Source of the DNA: Fructilactobacillus lindneri DSM 20690 = JCM 11027
Lineage (GTDB): Bacteria > Bacillota > Bacilli > Lactobacillales > Lactobacillaceae
Length of the DNA stretch: 64,000 bases
Direction: 5' to 3'
NCBI RefSeq assembly: GCF_002907375.1
Contig: NZ_MIYK01000001.1
Coordinates: forward strand, 434,001-498,000
The first letter of the stretch is position 1, and the number at the start of each line of letters is the position of its first letter. A program made the translations under genes and the position numbers. This document shows positions 19,527 through 25,821 of the stretch, piece by piece. Below the pieces are notes generated by a model that was given only the letters and a program-made list of their open reading frames with translations, was not told where the DNA came from and did no database searches.

Positions 19527-19808
19527 TTATAATGACAAAAACGTTTTTTTTACTCCACGTGCAACTAAAAATTGCTCTTTTTTTCTTCGAGACTGATGTT
19601 TAAATTTATATTCTGATTGCAAAGCTTCTCTTTTAGAAGTAAATTCTTCTGAATAAATTAACTTCACGGGAAGATGACTTTTAGTATATTTAGCCCCTTT
19701 GCCAGTTTGATGTTGGTAAACTCGACGAGCTACATTAGTGGTATATCCTCCATAAAATGAACCATCTCCACATAACAAAACATAAATAAAGTACCCATTA
19801 TTTTCCAT
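19527..19808 (-). CDS. GIY-YIG domain protein, UPF0213 (YazA/YhbQ) family
   Basis: A 93-residue single-domain GIY-YIG nuclease-like protein. It has YFIYVLLCGDGSFYGGYTTNVARRVYQH, with the Tyr-containing core and the Arg of the fold, then a Glu in LIYSEEFTSKREALQSEYKFK. The cellular role of this family is not settled; DNA or RNA processing is assumed. It overlaps the upstream methyltransferase gene by 11 bp, the same pairing as Bacillus yabB-yazA, so they are co-translated. Confidence 0.9.
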   Translation of the reverse strand: MENNGYFIYVLLCGDGSFYGGYTTNVARRVYQHQTGKGAKYTKSHLPVKLIYSEEFTSKREALQSEYKFKHQSRRKKEQFLVARGVKKTFLSL

Positions 19809-20547
19809 ATAAAATTGCCTTTATGAATTTTAAATAATCATTGCCATCATAAACAAAGATTGGCGATTCAACTTTTAATCCTGCTGCTTTACCATCTTTA
19901 ATGGCTGAGATTAATACCATGTTTGCATCGCGCCTCTTTTTAGGATAAATAAACTGCACTTTTTTAGGTGCCAAACGATGTGATTTCATTTTTTCAAAAA
20001 TCTCAATCAATCGATCAGGTCGATGGACCATAAACATTTTGCCGTTTGTTTTTAATAATTGACTTGAAACGTCAATTACTTCCTCCAAATTTGTTTTAAC
20101 TTCATGCCGTGCGACTGCCAAATAAGGATTAGGATTTTTCTTACTATTAGGTTTATCAATAAAATATGGGGGATTTACCAATACATCATCAAATGACTCT
20201 TTTTCAAACAAAGTTATGCTATCTTTCAAATCAGCATTATATACTCGCATTTGTTTTTCAAGATCATTTAAACGAACGCTTCGCTCGGCCATGTCACTCA
20301 AACGTGGCTGTATTTCAACTTCAAATATTTGCCCATCTGTTTTATTACTAACAAACAACCCAACGGCTCCGTTTCCAGCGCAGAGATCAATAATTTTGGC
20401 ATGACGGCTTTTTTTTATGTTAGCAAAATTTGCTAACATTACTGCGTCAAGTGAAAAAGAAAAGACTTCAGAACTTTGAATAATTTTAATATTGTTACTA
20501 TACAATTGATCAACTCGTTCATCATTTTTTAGGTTAACGTGTCCCAC
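19798..20547 (-). CDS. tRNA1(Val) (adenine-N6) methyltransferase, TrmN6/YabB family
   Basis: SAM-dependent N6-adenine methyltransferase of the TrmN6 type, probably modifying A37 of tRNA-Val. The 249-residue Rossmann protein has motif I IIDLCAGNGAVGLFV near residue 45 and motif IV VNPPYF near residue 120. The start is GTG at 20547, after an AAAGGG ribosome binding site. The target tRNA is inferred from the family only. It is co-translated with the GIY-YIG gene downstream. Confidence 0.88.
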   Translation of the reverse strand: MGHVNLKNDERVDQLYSNNIKIIQSSEVFSFSLDAVMLANFANIKKSRHAKIIDLCAGNGAVGLFVSNKTDGQIFEVEIQPRLSDMAERSVRLNDLEKQMRVYNADLKDSITLFEKESFDDVLVNPPYFIDKPNSKKNPNPYLAVARHEVKTNLEEVIDVSSQLLKTNGKMFMVHRPDRLIEIFEKMKSHRLAPKKVQFIYPKKRRDANMVLISAIKDGKAAGLKVESPIFVYDGNDYLKFIKAILYGK

Positions 20548-20584
20548 TTTGTTTCCCTTTCCTAATTCATAAACTTAATAATGC

Positions 20585-20590
20585 TATAAT
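20585..20590 (+). promoter_or_regulatory. Extended -10 promoter of the acyltransferase gene
   Basis: TGC followed by TATAAT. No good -35 is visible at 17 bases, which fits an extended -10 promoter. The expected start point is about 20 bases before the AAGGAGG ribosome binding site. Confidence 0.6.
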
Positions 20591-20625
20591 ATTGATTGTA
20601 CAACTCAAAAAGGAGGATGAAAAGA

Positions 20626-21252
20626 TTGTTTTATTCATTTGTATTTTCATTTGCAAAATGCGTTATCTGGATTTTTAACGGACGAATCAGGGTAACAAAT
20701 AAAAACAAAATTCCTAAAGGAAATTATGTTTTAATCGCACCTCATCGAACTTGGTTTGATATGATGTACTTTGGAGTAGTTTTATTGCCAAAACAATTTT
20801 ATTTTTTAGCTAAAAAGGAATTATTTAAGAATCCAATTTTAGCATGGTGTTTAAAGAAGTGTAACGTTGAACCAGTTGATCGAAATAATCCTGGAATTGC
20901 AGTAGTTAAAAATCCAATCAAAGTTTTAAGAAAAACTAATTTATCAGTTATGGTATTTCCATCTGGAACTAGACATTCTACTAAACTAAAGGGTGGTGCT
21001 GCCATGATTGCTAAAATGGCTGGAGTTCCCCTACTTCCAGTCGTTTATCAAGGACCGCTCACTATTAAAGAATTACTGTGTCGTAAAAAAGCTCATATTA
21101 ATTTTGGAAATCCAATCTACATTGACAAAAATGAAAAACTAAATGATGAATCTCAAGCTAAAATTGAAGAAAAGATGAAAAATGCTTTTAAAAAATTGGA
21201 TAACGAAATTGATCCAAACTACGTATATATTGATGAATCGAAAAAAAGATAA
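20626..21252 (+). CDS. plsC: 1-acyl-sn-glycerol-3-phosphate acyltransferase (PlsC family)
   Basis: Transfers an acyl chain to lysophosphatidic acid at the membrane. The catalytic block HRTWFD and the FPSGTRH motif are present, and the N terminus is a hydrophobic anchor (FYSFVFSFAKCVIWIF). Start choice: the AAGGAGG site ends at 20616, so the ATG at 20617 has no spacing at all. The TTG at 20626 has nine bases, so I place the start there, giving 208 residues. Translation from 20617 would add three residues. It is monocistronic, with a terminator directly after it. Confidence 0.88.
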   Translation: MFYSFVFSFAKCVIWIFNGRIRVTNKNKIPKGNYVLIAPHRTWFDMMYFGVVLLPKQFYFLAKKELFKNPILAWCLKKCNVEPVDRNNPGIAVVKNPIKVLRKTNLSVMVFPSGTRHSTKLKGGAAMIAKMAGVPLLPVVYQGPLTIKELLCRKKAHINFGNPIYIDKNEKLNDESQAKIEEKMKNAFKKLDNEIDPNYVYIDESKKR

Positions 21253-21264
21253 TTAAAAATCAAA

Positions 21265-21298
21265 AAAACCGCTCGATTTAAAATAATCGAACGGTTTT
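21265..21298. terminator. Bidirectional terminator between plsC and yneF
   Basis: Fourteen-base arms (21265-21278 and 21285-21298) with a single mismatch and A/T tracts on both sides. It serves the two convergent genes. Confidence 0.8.
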
Positions 21299-21308
21299 TA
21301 TTGATAAT

Positions 21309-21533
21309 TTATGATTGTTTAGCATTTCTCTTCATTGAAGTCATCATTTGATTTAATTTCTTTTTAGAAGGTTTTTGTCCCATCTGTAACATCATTGCTT
21401 TAATTTGCTCTTCATTAATTGGTGGATTCTCTTTCAAGTATTTTTCCATGTACTTACGAGCACCAAAAAATCCAACTGCTGCTCCACCCACTAAAGCTAG
21501 TACTACCAATAATATCCATAACCAAGTAGCCAT
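21309..21533 (-). CDS. yneF: YneF family protein (UPF0154)
   Basis: A 74-residue protein with one N-terminal membrane helix ([20 protein letters not shown]) followed by [20 protein letters not shown] and a basic tail, exactly the UPF0154 pattern. Function is unknown. It follows the DUF896 gene. The two lie beside lexA as in Bacillus, though here they are divergent from it. Confidence 0.9.
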   Translation of the reverse strand: MATWLWILLVVLALVGGAAVGFFGARKYMEKYLKENPPINEEQIKAMMLQMGQKPSKKKLNQMMTSMKRNAKQS

Positions 21534-21556
21534 TATCTTACTCCCTTTTCCTTATA

Positions 21557-21808
21557 TTAGTCGTCTCTAAGATTTTTTTTACGTTGAGCCTCTTTAACTT
21601 CATCAGAGGTAACTTCATTACCATTTTTATCGTACATTTTAGTCATTTCTATTTGACTTCTAAAGTTTGATTTAAAACGATCTAAGTATTCTTTTCTTAA
21701 CTTTTTTTGTTCGTCTTTTTCAGTATCAGTTAAGCCTTCGTTTTTTGACTTTTTCGATAATTCATTAATTCTGGGAATAATTTTCTTTAATTCTTCATCA
21801 TCTGCCAT
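21557..21808 (-). CDS. DUF896 family protein (YnzC-like)
   Basis: An 83-residue cytosolic protein (IIPRINELSKKSKNEGLTDTEKDEQ, then LRKEYLDRFKSNFRSQI) characteristic of DUF896. The start is the ATG at 21808, eight bases after AAAGGAG. A longer reading from 21874 runs through the divergent promoter region and is not credible. In Bacillus the homologue belongs to the SOS-controlled yneA-yneB-ynzC unit. Here a LexA box lies between it and lexA, so SOS control is plausible. Confidence 0.88.
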   Translation of the reverse strand: MADDEELKKIIPRINELSKKSKNEGLTDTEKDEQKKLRKEYLDRFKSNFRSQIEMTKMYDKNGNEVTSDEVKEAQRKKNLRDD

Positions 21809-21880
21809 TATCATCACTCCTTTATTATTTATTATGTTTATAATACCATGTGAACCGATATAAATAAAACTCATTCTATA

Positions 21881-21894
21881 CGAACTAACGTTTG
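21881..21894. promoter_or_regulatory. LexA binding site (SOS box)
   Basis: CGAACTAACGTTTG matches the Gram-positive SOS box CGAAC-N4-GTTCG with one change. It overlaps the lexA -35 and lies between two divergent genes, so it should give lexA autoregulation and may also control the DUF896-yneF pair. Confidence 0.85.
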
Positions 21895-21919
21895 CAATTA
21901 TTACTATTTATGATACACT
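21892..21919 (+). promoter_or_regulatory. Probable lexA promoter
   Basis: TTGCAA (21892-21897) and an extended -10 TGA-TACACT (21911-21919) with a 16-base spacer, overlapped by the SOS box. A second -10-like TATAAT at 21928-21933 has no clear -35. Confidence 0.6.
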
Positions 21920-21953
21920 ATTGTTATTATAATACTATTTTCGAGGTGTATAA

Positions 21954-22589
21954 ATGTCATCAAAAGAAAACTCTAAACAAGCTGACATTCTCAGATTTAT
22001 ATATGATAATGTTAAAAATCATGGTTATCCACCAACAGTTCGAGAAATTGGAAAAAAAGTTGGATTATCATCAACTTCCACTGTGCACGGTCATTTATCA
22101 AGACTTGAAAAAAAGGGTTATATAACCAAAGATCCTACTAAACCCAGAGCATTAGAAATAACCCCAGAAGGAGTTAAATCTTTAGGACTCCCTTCTGATG
22201 CAAATACTAATGAAATACCTTTACTAGGTACTGTGGCAGCAGGTGAACCAATCCTTGCTATTCAAGAAGCAACTGACTATTTTCCACTTCCACTTGAATT
22301 AAAAAAAGATGCTGATTCACTTTTTATGCTAACTATTAGTGGTGAGAGTATGATTAACATTGGTATTTTAGACGGTGACCAAGTCATTGTTAAACGGCAA
22401 AATACTGCTGAAAACGGCGAAATTGTAATTGCAATGAATGTTGATGGCGAAGCAACCTGTAAAAGATTTTACAAAGAAAGCGACCATTTTAGATTACAAC
22501 CTGAAAATGATTCTATGTCTCCTATTATTTTAAAAAAATGCATTATTTTAGGAAAAGTCGTTAGTTTATATCGACCTGTAATCAGGTAA
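21954..22589 (+). CDS. lexA: SOS regulon repressor LexA
   Basis: Represses DNA damage genes and self-cleaves when RecA is active. The 211-residue protein has an N-terminal winged helix ([22 protein letters not shown]). The cleavage site is Ala96-Gly97 (TVAAGEPI), and the Ser132/Lys170 catalytic pair sits in GESM and ATCKRF. A GAGGTG ribosome binding site is five bases before the ATG. The upstream SOS box indicates autoregulation. Confidence 0.97.
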   Translation: MSSKENSKQADILRFIYDNVKNHGYPPTVREIGKKVGLSSTSTVHGHLSRLEKKGYITKDPTKPRALEITPEGVKSLGLPSDANTNEIPLLGTVAAGEPILAIQEATDYFPLPLELKKDADSLFMLTISGESMINIGILDGDQVIVKRQNTAENGEIVIAMNVDGEATCKRFYKESDHFRLQPENDSMSPIILKKCIILGKVVSLYRPVIR

Positions 22590-22595
22590 TTTTTT
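22574..22595 (+). terminator. Weak terminator at the end of lexA
   Basis: ACCTG-TAAT-CAGGT hairpin overlapping the lexA stop region, followed by AATTTTTT. The five-base stem is short, so read-through into the next small gene is likely. Confidence 0.5.
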
Positions 22596-22597
22596 GC

Positions 22598-22603
22598 TAT
22601 AAT
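22598..22603 (+). promoter_or_regulatory. Extended -10 for the small gene after lexA
   Basis: TGC-TATAAT immediately after the lexA terminator, about 30 bases before the small gene's start codon. No convincing -35 is visible. Confidence 0.45.
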
Positions 22604-22633
22604 AGAATATATTAAACAAAAGGAGATTAATCA

Positions 22634-22864
22634 ATGAAATCAAAAGCATATGAAACATATAATTTAGAAGAGTTTGATGAAGCTATTCCATACAAAATTG
22701 GTGATTTAGTGGAGGTAGTTTTTATCAATAATACTGGCTTAGGTGAAAACGAAACCGATTGGCTAAAAGTAATTAGGAAAAATGTTGGAAAATCAACTTC
22801 AATTGATAGTGAATTTGAATTTGGACCAAAATGTGTAAAAGCAGTTAAATCTGACAACAATTAA
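22634..22864 (+). CDS. Unknown 76-residue protein downstream of lexA
   Basis: Not recognised. A small, mildly acidic soluble protein with a central IGDLVEVVFINNTGLGENETDWLKVI segment, probably a small beta-rich fold, and no membrane helix. AAGGAG with eight-base spacing precedes the ATG and a strong terminator follows, so the gene is credible. It may be read from lexA or from its own -10. Confidence 0.7.
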   Translation: MKSKAYETYNLEEFDEAIPYKIGDLVEVVFINNTGLGENETDWLKVIRKNVGKSTSIDSEFEFGPKCVKAVKSDNN

Positions 22865-22882
22865 TTTATAAATGAATATTAA

Positions 22883-22935
22883 AAAAACACTTTTGTAGTA
22901 AATTCTTCTTAGAATTTAAAAACAAAAGTGTTTTT
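22883..22935. terminator. Bidirectional terminator
   Basis: Fourteen-base perfect arms (22883-22896 and 22922-22935) enclosing a second small hairpin, with A/T tracts on both sides. It separates the small gene from the convergent PgpA-like gene. Confidence 0.85.
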
Positions 22936-22952
22936 ATAATTAGAGCTTGTTT

Positions 22953-23453
22953 TTATGAGTTTTCATGTGCAATTTTAGCCGACGCAGCTCCAGCAACCGC
23001 TCCAACAATATCATCAATAAACGTAGTAACACGGTTTTGCTTATGATCTAATTCTTTCACAATCCCTTGTTTATTAGTATCAAGTCCACAATAATTTGTG
23101 ATTCCAATCGTTCCATAAATATTAGCAATTCCAAGTGCAAGAGTTTCATCAACACCAAAAACTCCCAAATCATGTTCTACAATACTTTGCAATGGTTCGT
23201 CTAATTTGTGTTCACTAGCTAATCGGTCAATTTCTAAACCAACCATCGCATTATTTAATACTTCTCGCTTATGCAATACATCCGTTACAATTCTATCAAC
23301 GTATTCCATACTAGGAATTTTAATATAATCCTTTTGCAAATTGTAAGTTACCATTGAAATATCACGAATTGTAACTCCATTTTCATTTAAAGATCTGATA
23401 ACAAAATCATAAGCTTGTGTATCTGGATATTTATAATCTCTTCTATCTACCAT
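22953..23453 (-). CDS. Phosphatidylglycerophosphatase A-like protein (YutG family)
   Basis: A 166-residue protein of the PgpA/YutG family, with HDLGVFGVDETLALGIANIYGTIGITNYCGLD and the C-terminal FIDDIVGAVAGAASAK. The family is tied to phospholipid head-group phosphatase activity, but the short Gram-positive form lacks proven function. An AAGGAG site precedes the ATG. It is the last of four closely spaced genes with three unlike partners. Confidence 0.82.
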   Translation of the reverse strand: MVDRRDYKYPDTQAYDFVIRSLNENGVTIRDISMVTYNLQKDYIKIPSMEYVDRIVTDVLHKREVLNNAMVGLEIDRLASEHKLDEPLQSIVEHDLGVFGVDETLALGIANIYGTIGITNYCGLDTNKQGIVKELDHKQNRVTTFIDDIVGAVAGAASAKIAHENS

Positions 23454-23470
23454 TATTAATCACTCTCCTT

Positions 23471-24082
23471 TTAAGCTATAAAAGTAATATCATACTTGTT
23501 TGGATAATTATCTTCTGTAAAGATTACACTAATTGAAGTTTTATCTTTAAGATGTTTCTCAATCACTTCTGGAACAAATGAGGCTGCTTTAAAATCTTCC
23601 TTAAAGTCATCAAAAGTTGAAAAATAATCAATTTCTAAATAAGTGTCAACATTATTACCTGATGAATTGATACTATCAATTCTAATTAAACGATTTGATT
23701 TCATTTTTCCTAAAATCGGCATCACAAATTCTTTATAGAACTTAGTGGCCGATTCAAGTTGTTCTGCAACATCTTTTTCTTCATTTTTCATATCATTAAT
23801 TGTTTCATATGCTTCATGATCTAAATTTTTCATATTATCAACCAAAAAAGATTTATCATGATTATTCAAAGCATTTTTAATATCTTCTGTTTCTTGGCTT
23901 TCGTTCCCACCATTTAACACACTGGCTAATTGATCAATTGTCTCAACATCATAATCATTTTTTAACTGACGAATATTTGTAATCTTCTTTATATATAACT
24001 TGTTTTCTTGAACAATTTCTGCCTGAACTTTTTGTAATCTATTTTTTAAATTGTTATAAAAATTAAACTCTAAAACATCCAT
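23471..24082 (-). CDS. Unknown coiled-coil protein
   Basis: About 203 residues from the ATG at 24082 (MDVLEF), eight bases after AAGG. Not recognised. Residues about 1-120 are highly charged and predicted helical/coiled coil (LKNRLQKVQAEIVQENKLYIKK and EEKDVAEQLESATKFYKEF). The last 70 residues look like a small mixed fold ending in NKYDITFIA. No signal or membrane helix is present. It lies 13 bp after the CPBP protease gene and 17 bp before the PgpA-like gene. Confidence 0.75.
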   Translation of the reverse strand: MDVLEFNFYNNLKNRLQKVQAEIVQENKLYIKKITNIRQLKNDYDVETIDQLASVLNGGNESQETEDIKNALNNHDKSFLVDNMKNLDHEAYETINDMKNEEKDVAEQLESATKFYKEFVMPILGKMKSNRLIRIDSINSSGNNVDTYLEIDYFSTFDDFKEDFKAASFVPEVIEKHLKDKTSISVIFTEDNYPNKYDITFIA

Positions 24083-24095
24083 CTTTTTCACCTTG

Positions 24096-24782
24096 TTATA
24101 ATATTGTAATTAACATAAATATTGTAGCAACCAAATTGTTGGCAAAATGAACCCCAATCGACACTTCTATTTTATCAGTTTTTAAATAAACATAAGCTAG
24201 GATCATTCCTAAAAAAGCATAAATCATAAAACTAATAATATTACTACTCATGTGACCACATGAAAAAATCAATCCACTAAAAATAATTGGAATCAGTGAG
24301 TTAGTTTTAAAAAAAAGACCACGAATTAAATAACCACGAAATACTAACTCTTCTAATATTGGCGATAAAAATACCATTGAAATACTCATTAAAACTAAAA
24401 CGGTTGGATTATTTTTAAGCATATCAAGAATAGCTGCATTATTTTTGGTGCCAATTTGATGGAAGAAAAATCCATTTAATAATTGCATCACAATTTCAAT
24501 TACGTAAAAAGTCAATAATGCAATTACAATTAATTTAAAATCAGATTTAGTCAACTTATGTGATTTTTGTCGCCAAACACTTCGATATGCCCAAGTTGCC
24601 AGAGAAATTGCAATTCCAAATCCGACTATATATAGAATTATATATAAAAACAGCTTGATTCCGGTAAAATTTTTAAGCGAAATTAATTGTACCGGAATTT
24701 GAACCACTAATACCATAAAAATTAATCCTAATAATATTAAGGTCCGTTTTAAATAATCAAAAAAATTTAGCTTTTTATTCAC
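24096..24782 (-). CDS. CPBP family intramembrane glutamic protease (Abi/CAAX type)
   Basis: A 228-residue membrane protein with about six to seven helices. The CPBP motifs are all there: EELVFRG (motif 1), FSGLIFSCGH (motif 2) and HFANN (motif 3). In lactic acid bacteria such proteins are often linked to bacteriocin immunity or membrane protein processing. No bacteriocin gene is visible here, so the role is open. The start is GTG at 24782, immediately after the TAA of the preceding small membrane gene, implying coupling. Confidence 0.85.
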   Translation of the reverse strand: MNKKLNFFDYLKRTLILLGLIFMVLVVQIPVQLISLKNFTGIKLFLYIILYIVGFGIAISLATWAYRSVWRQKSHKLTKSDFKLIVIALLTFYVIEIVMQLLNGFFFHQIGTKNNAAILDMLKNNPTVLVLMSISMVFLSPILEELVFRGYLIRGLFFKTNSLIPIIFSGLIFSCGHMSSNIISFMIYAFLGMILAYVYLKTDKIEVSIGVHFANNLVATIFMLITIL

Positions 24783-24998
24783 TTATTTTTCCTCTTCTTT
24801 ACTTGCTTTTATTTTATCATGATGTTGTACCATCAATGCAACAATTGGAGTAATTATTATTCTTACTAATACTGCCAGTCCAATTAAGACCATCATTATT
24901 TTGATGGAATTGCTGTTTGAAATCATCATAAAATACCCAATCAACACAATTATAACCAAAACAATAATCGTCCAAAGAATGTAACTCATTTTTTTCAT
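24783..24998 (-). CDS. Small two-helix membrane protein
   Basis: 71 residues from the ATG at 24998 (MKKMSYILW), seven bases after GGAG. Two hydrophobic stretches (about 6-27 and 32-57) are followed by a charged Lys/Glu tail. Not recognised. Its stop codon abuts the GTG of the CPBP protease gene, so the two are probably made together. Confidence 0.7.
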   Translation of the reverse strand: MKKMSYILWTIIVLVIIVLIGYFMMISNSNSIKIMMVLIGLAVLVRIIITPIVALMVQHHDKIKASKEEEK

Positions 24999-25091
24999 AA
25001 AGAAACTCCAAATCAACTTCAGTTATTCTTAGAATACCACATTTCAAACTATTATTTTCAAATGAATTCATCTCAACTAATAGCAAAATGA

Positions 25092-25097
25092 TATACT
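25092..25097 (+). promoter_or_regulatory. Extended -10 promoter of the deoxynucleoside kinase gene
   Basis: TGA-TATACT, about 35 bases before the start codon, with no clear -35. Confidence 0.5.
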
Positions 25098-25126
25098 GAA
25101 ACTATTAAACGAAAAAGGAGTTATTT

Positions 25127-25759
25127 ATGGTGATAATTACCGCTGGAATGATTGGTGTTGGTAAAACAACTTTAACTGGAAAAATTGCAAAACACCTCGG
25201 AACTAAACCTTTTTATGAACCTGTAGGGGACAATCCTGTTTTACCTTTATATTACAAAGACCCTAAACAATATGGATTTTTATTACAAATTTATTTTCTA
25301 AATAAGCGTTTCTCAATGATAAAGAAAGCATTACAAGATGATAACAATGTTTTAGATCGTTCTATTTATGAAGATGCTCTTTTTACTAAAGAAAACAATG
25401 CTGAGGGAAATATTTCAGACGTTGAACTAGAAGTTTACCTTAAATTACTAGATAACATGATGAGAGAATTGGACGAGCTTCCTAAAAAGCAACCAGATTT
25501 ATTAGTTTATGCCGCAACTGATTTTGAAACTATTTTAAAAAGAATCCAAAAACGTGGTCGTGACTATGAACAATTTGAGGGAAATCCAGAATTAAAAAAC
25601 TATTATTATAAAATGTGGACAGCTTATCAAAAATGGTATAAAGATTATGATATAAGTCCAAAAATGAAAATTGATTTACAAAAATATGACCTATCTGATG
25701 ATAAGAATACTGCCATTATTCTTAATCAAATTGATGATAAGTTAAAAACAATTCGATAA
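25127..25759 (+). CDS. Deoxynucleoside kinase
   Basis: Salvages deoxynucleosides by phosphorylation (deoxyadenosine/deoxyguanosine type in lactobacilli). The 210-residue protein has the P-loop GMIGVGKTT at residues 6-14, the DRSIYEDALF motif near 83, and the Arg-rich lid RIQKRGRDYEQ. Many lactobacilli have a pair of such kinases, but only one is here. AAGGAG precedes the ATG. Confidence 0.9.
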   Translation: MVIITAGMIGVGKTTLTGKIAKHLGTKPFYEPVGDNPVLPLYYKDPKQYGFLLQIYFLNKRFSMIKKALQDDNNVLDRSIYEDALFTKENNAEGNISDVELEVYLKLLDNMMRELDELPKKQPDLLVYAATDFETILKRIQKRGRDYEQFEGNPELKNYYYKMWTAYQKWYKDYDISPKMKIDLQKYDLSDDKNTAIILNQIDDKLKTIR

Positions 25760-25808
25760 AAAATAAACACCTAGTCAACATTATTAATGCCGATTAGGTG
25801 TTTATTTT
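25760..25808. terminator. Bidirectional terminator between the kinase gene and carB
   Basis: Fourteen-base perfect arms (25760-25773 and 25795-25808) with a 21-base loop, placed between convergent genes. Confidence 0.8.
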
Positions 25809-25821
25809 AATTAAAATGATT

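Noticed and set aside
22883-22935. Shared AAAAACACTTTT sequences at 22883, 53070 and 55729 as a dispersed repeat family
   Set aside because: Each is the arm of an independent terminator; similarity is limited to the A-tract plus a few bases and the rest of each stem differs.
24096-24782. Bacteriocin immunity locus around the CPBP protease
   Set aside because: No double-glycine leader peptide, bacteriocin transporter or histidine kinase is visible nearby; left as a general protease call.
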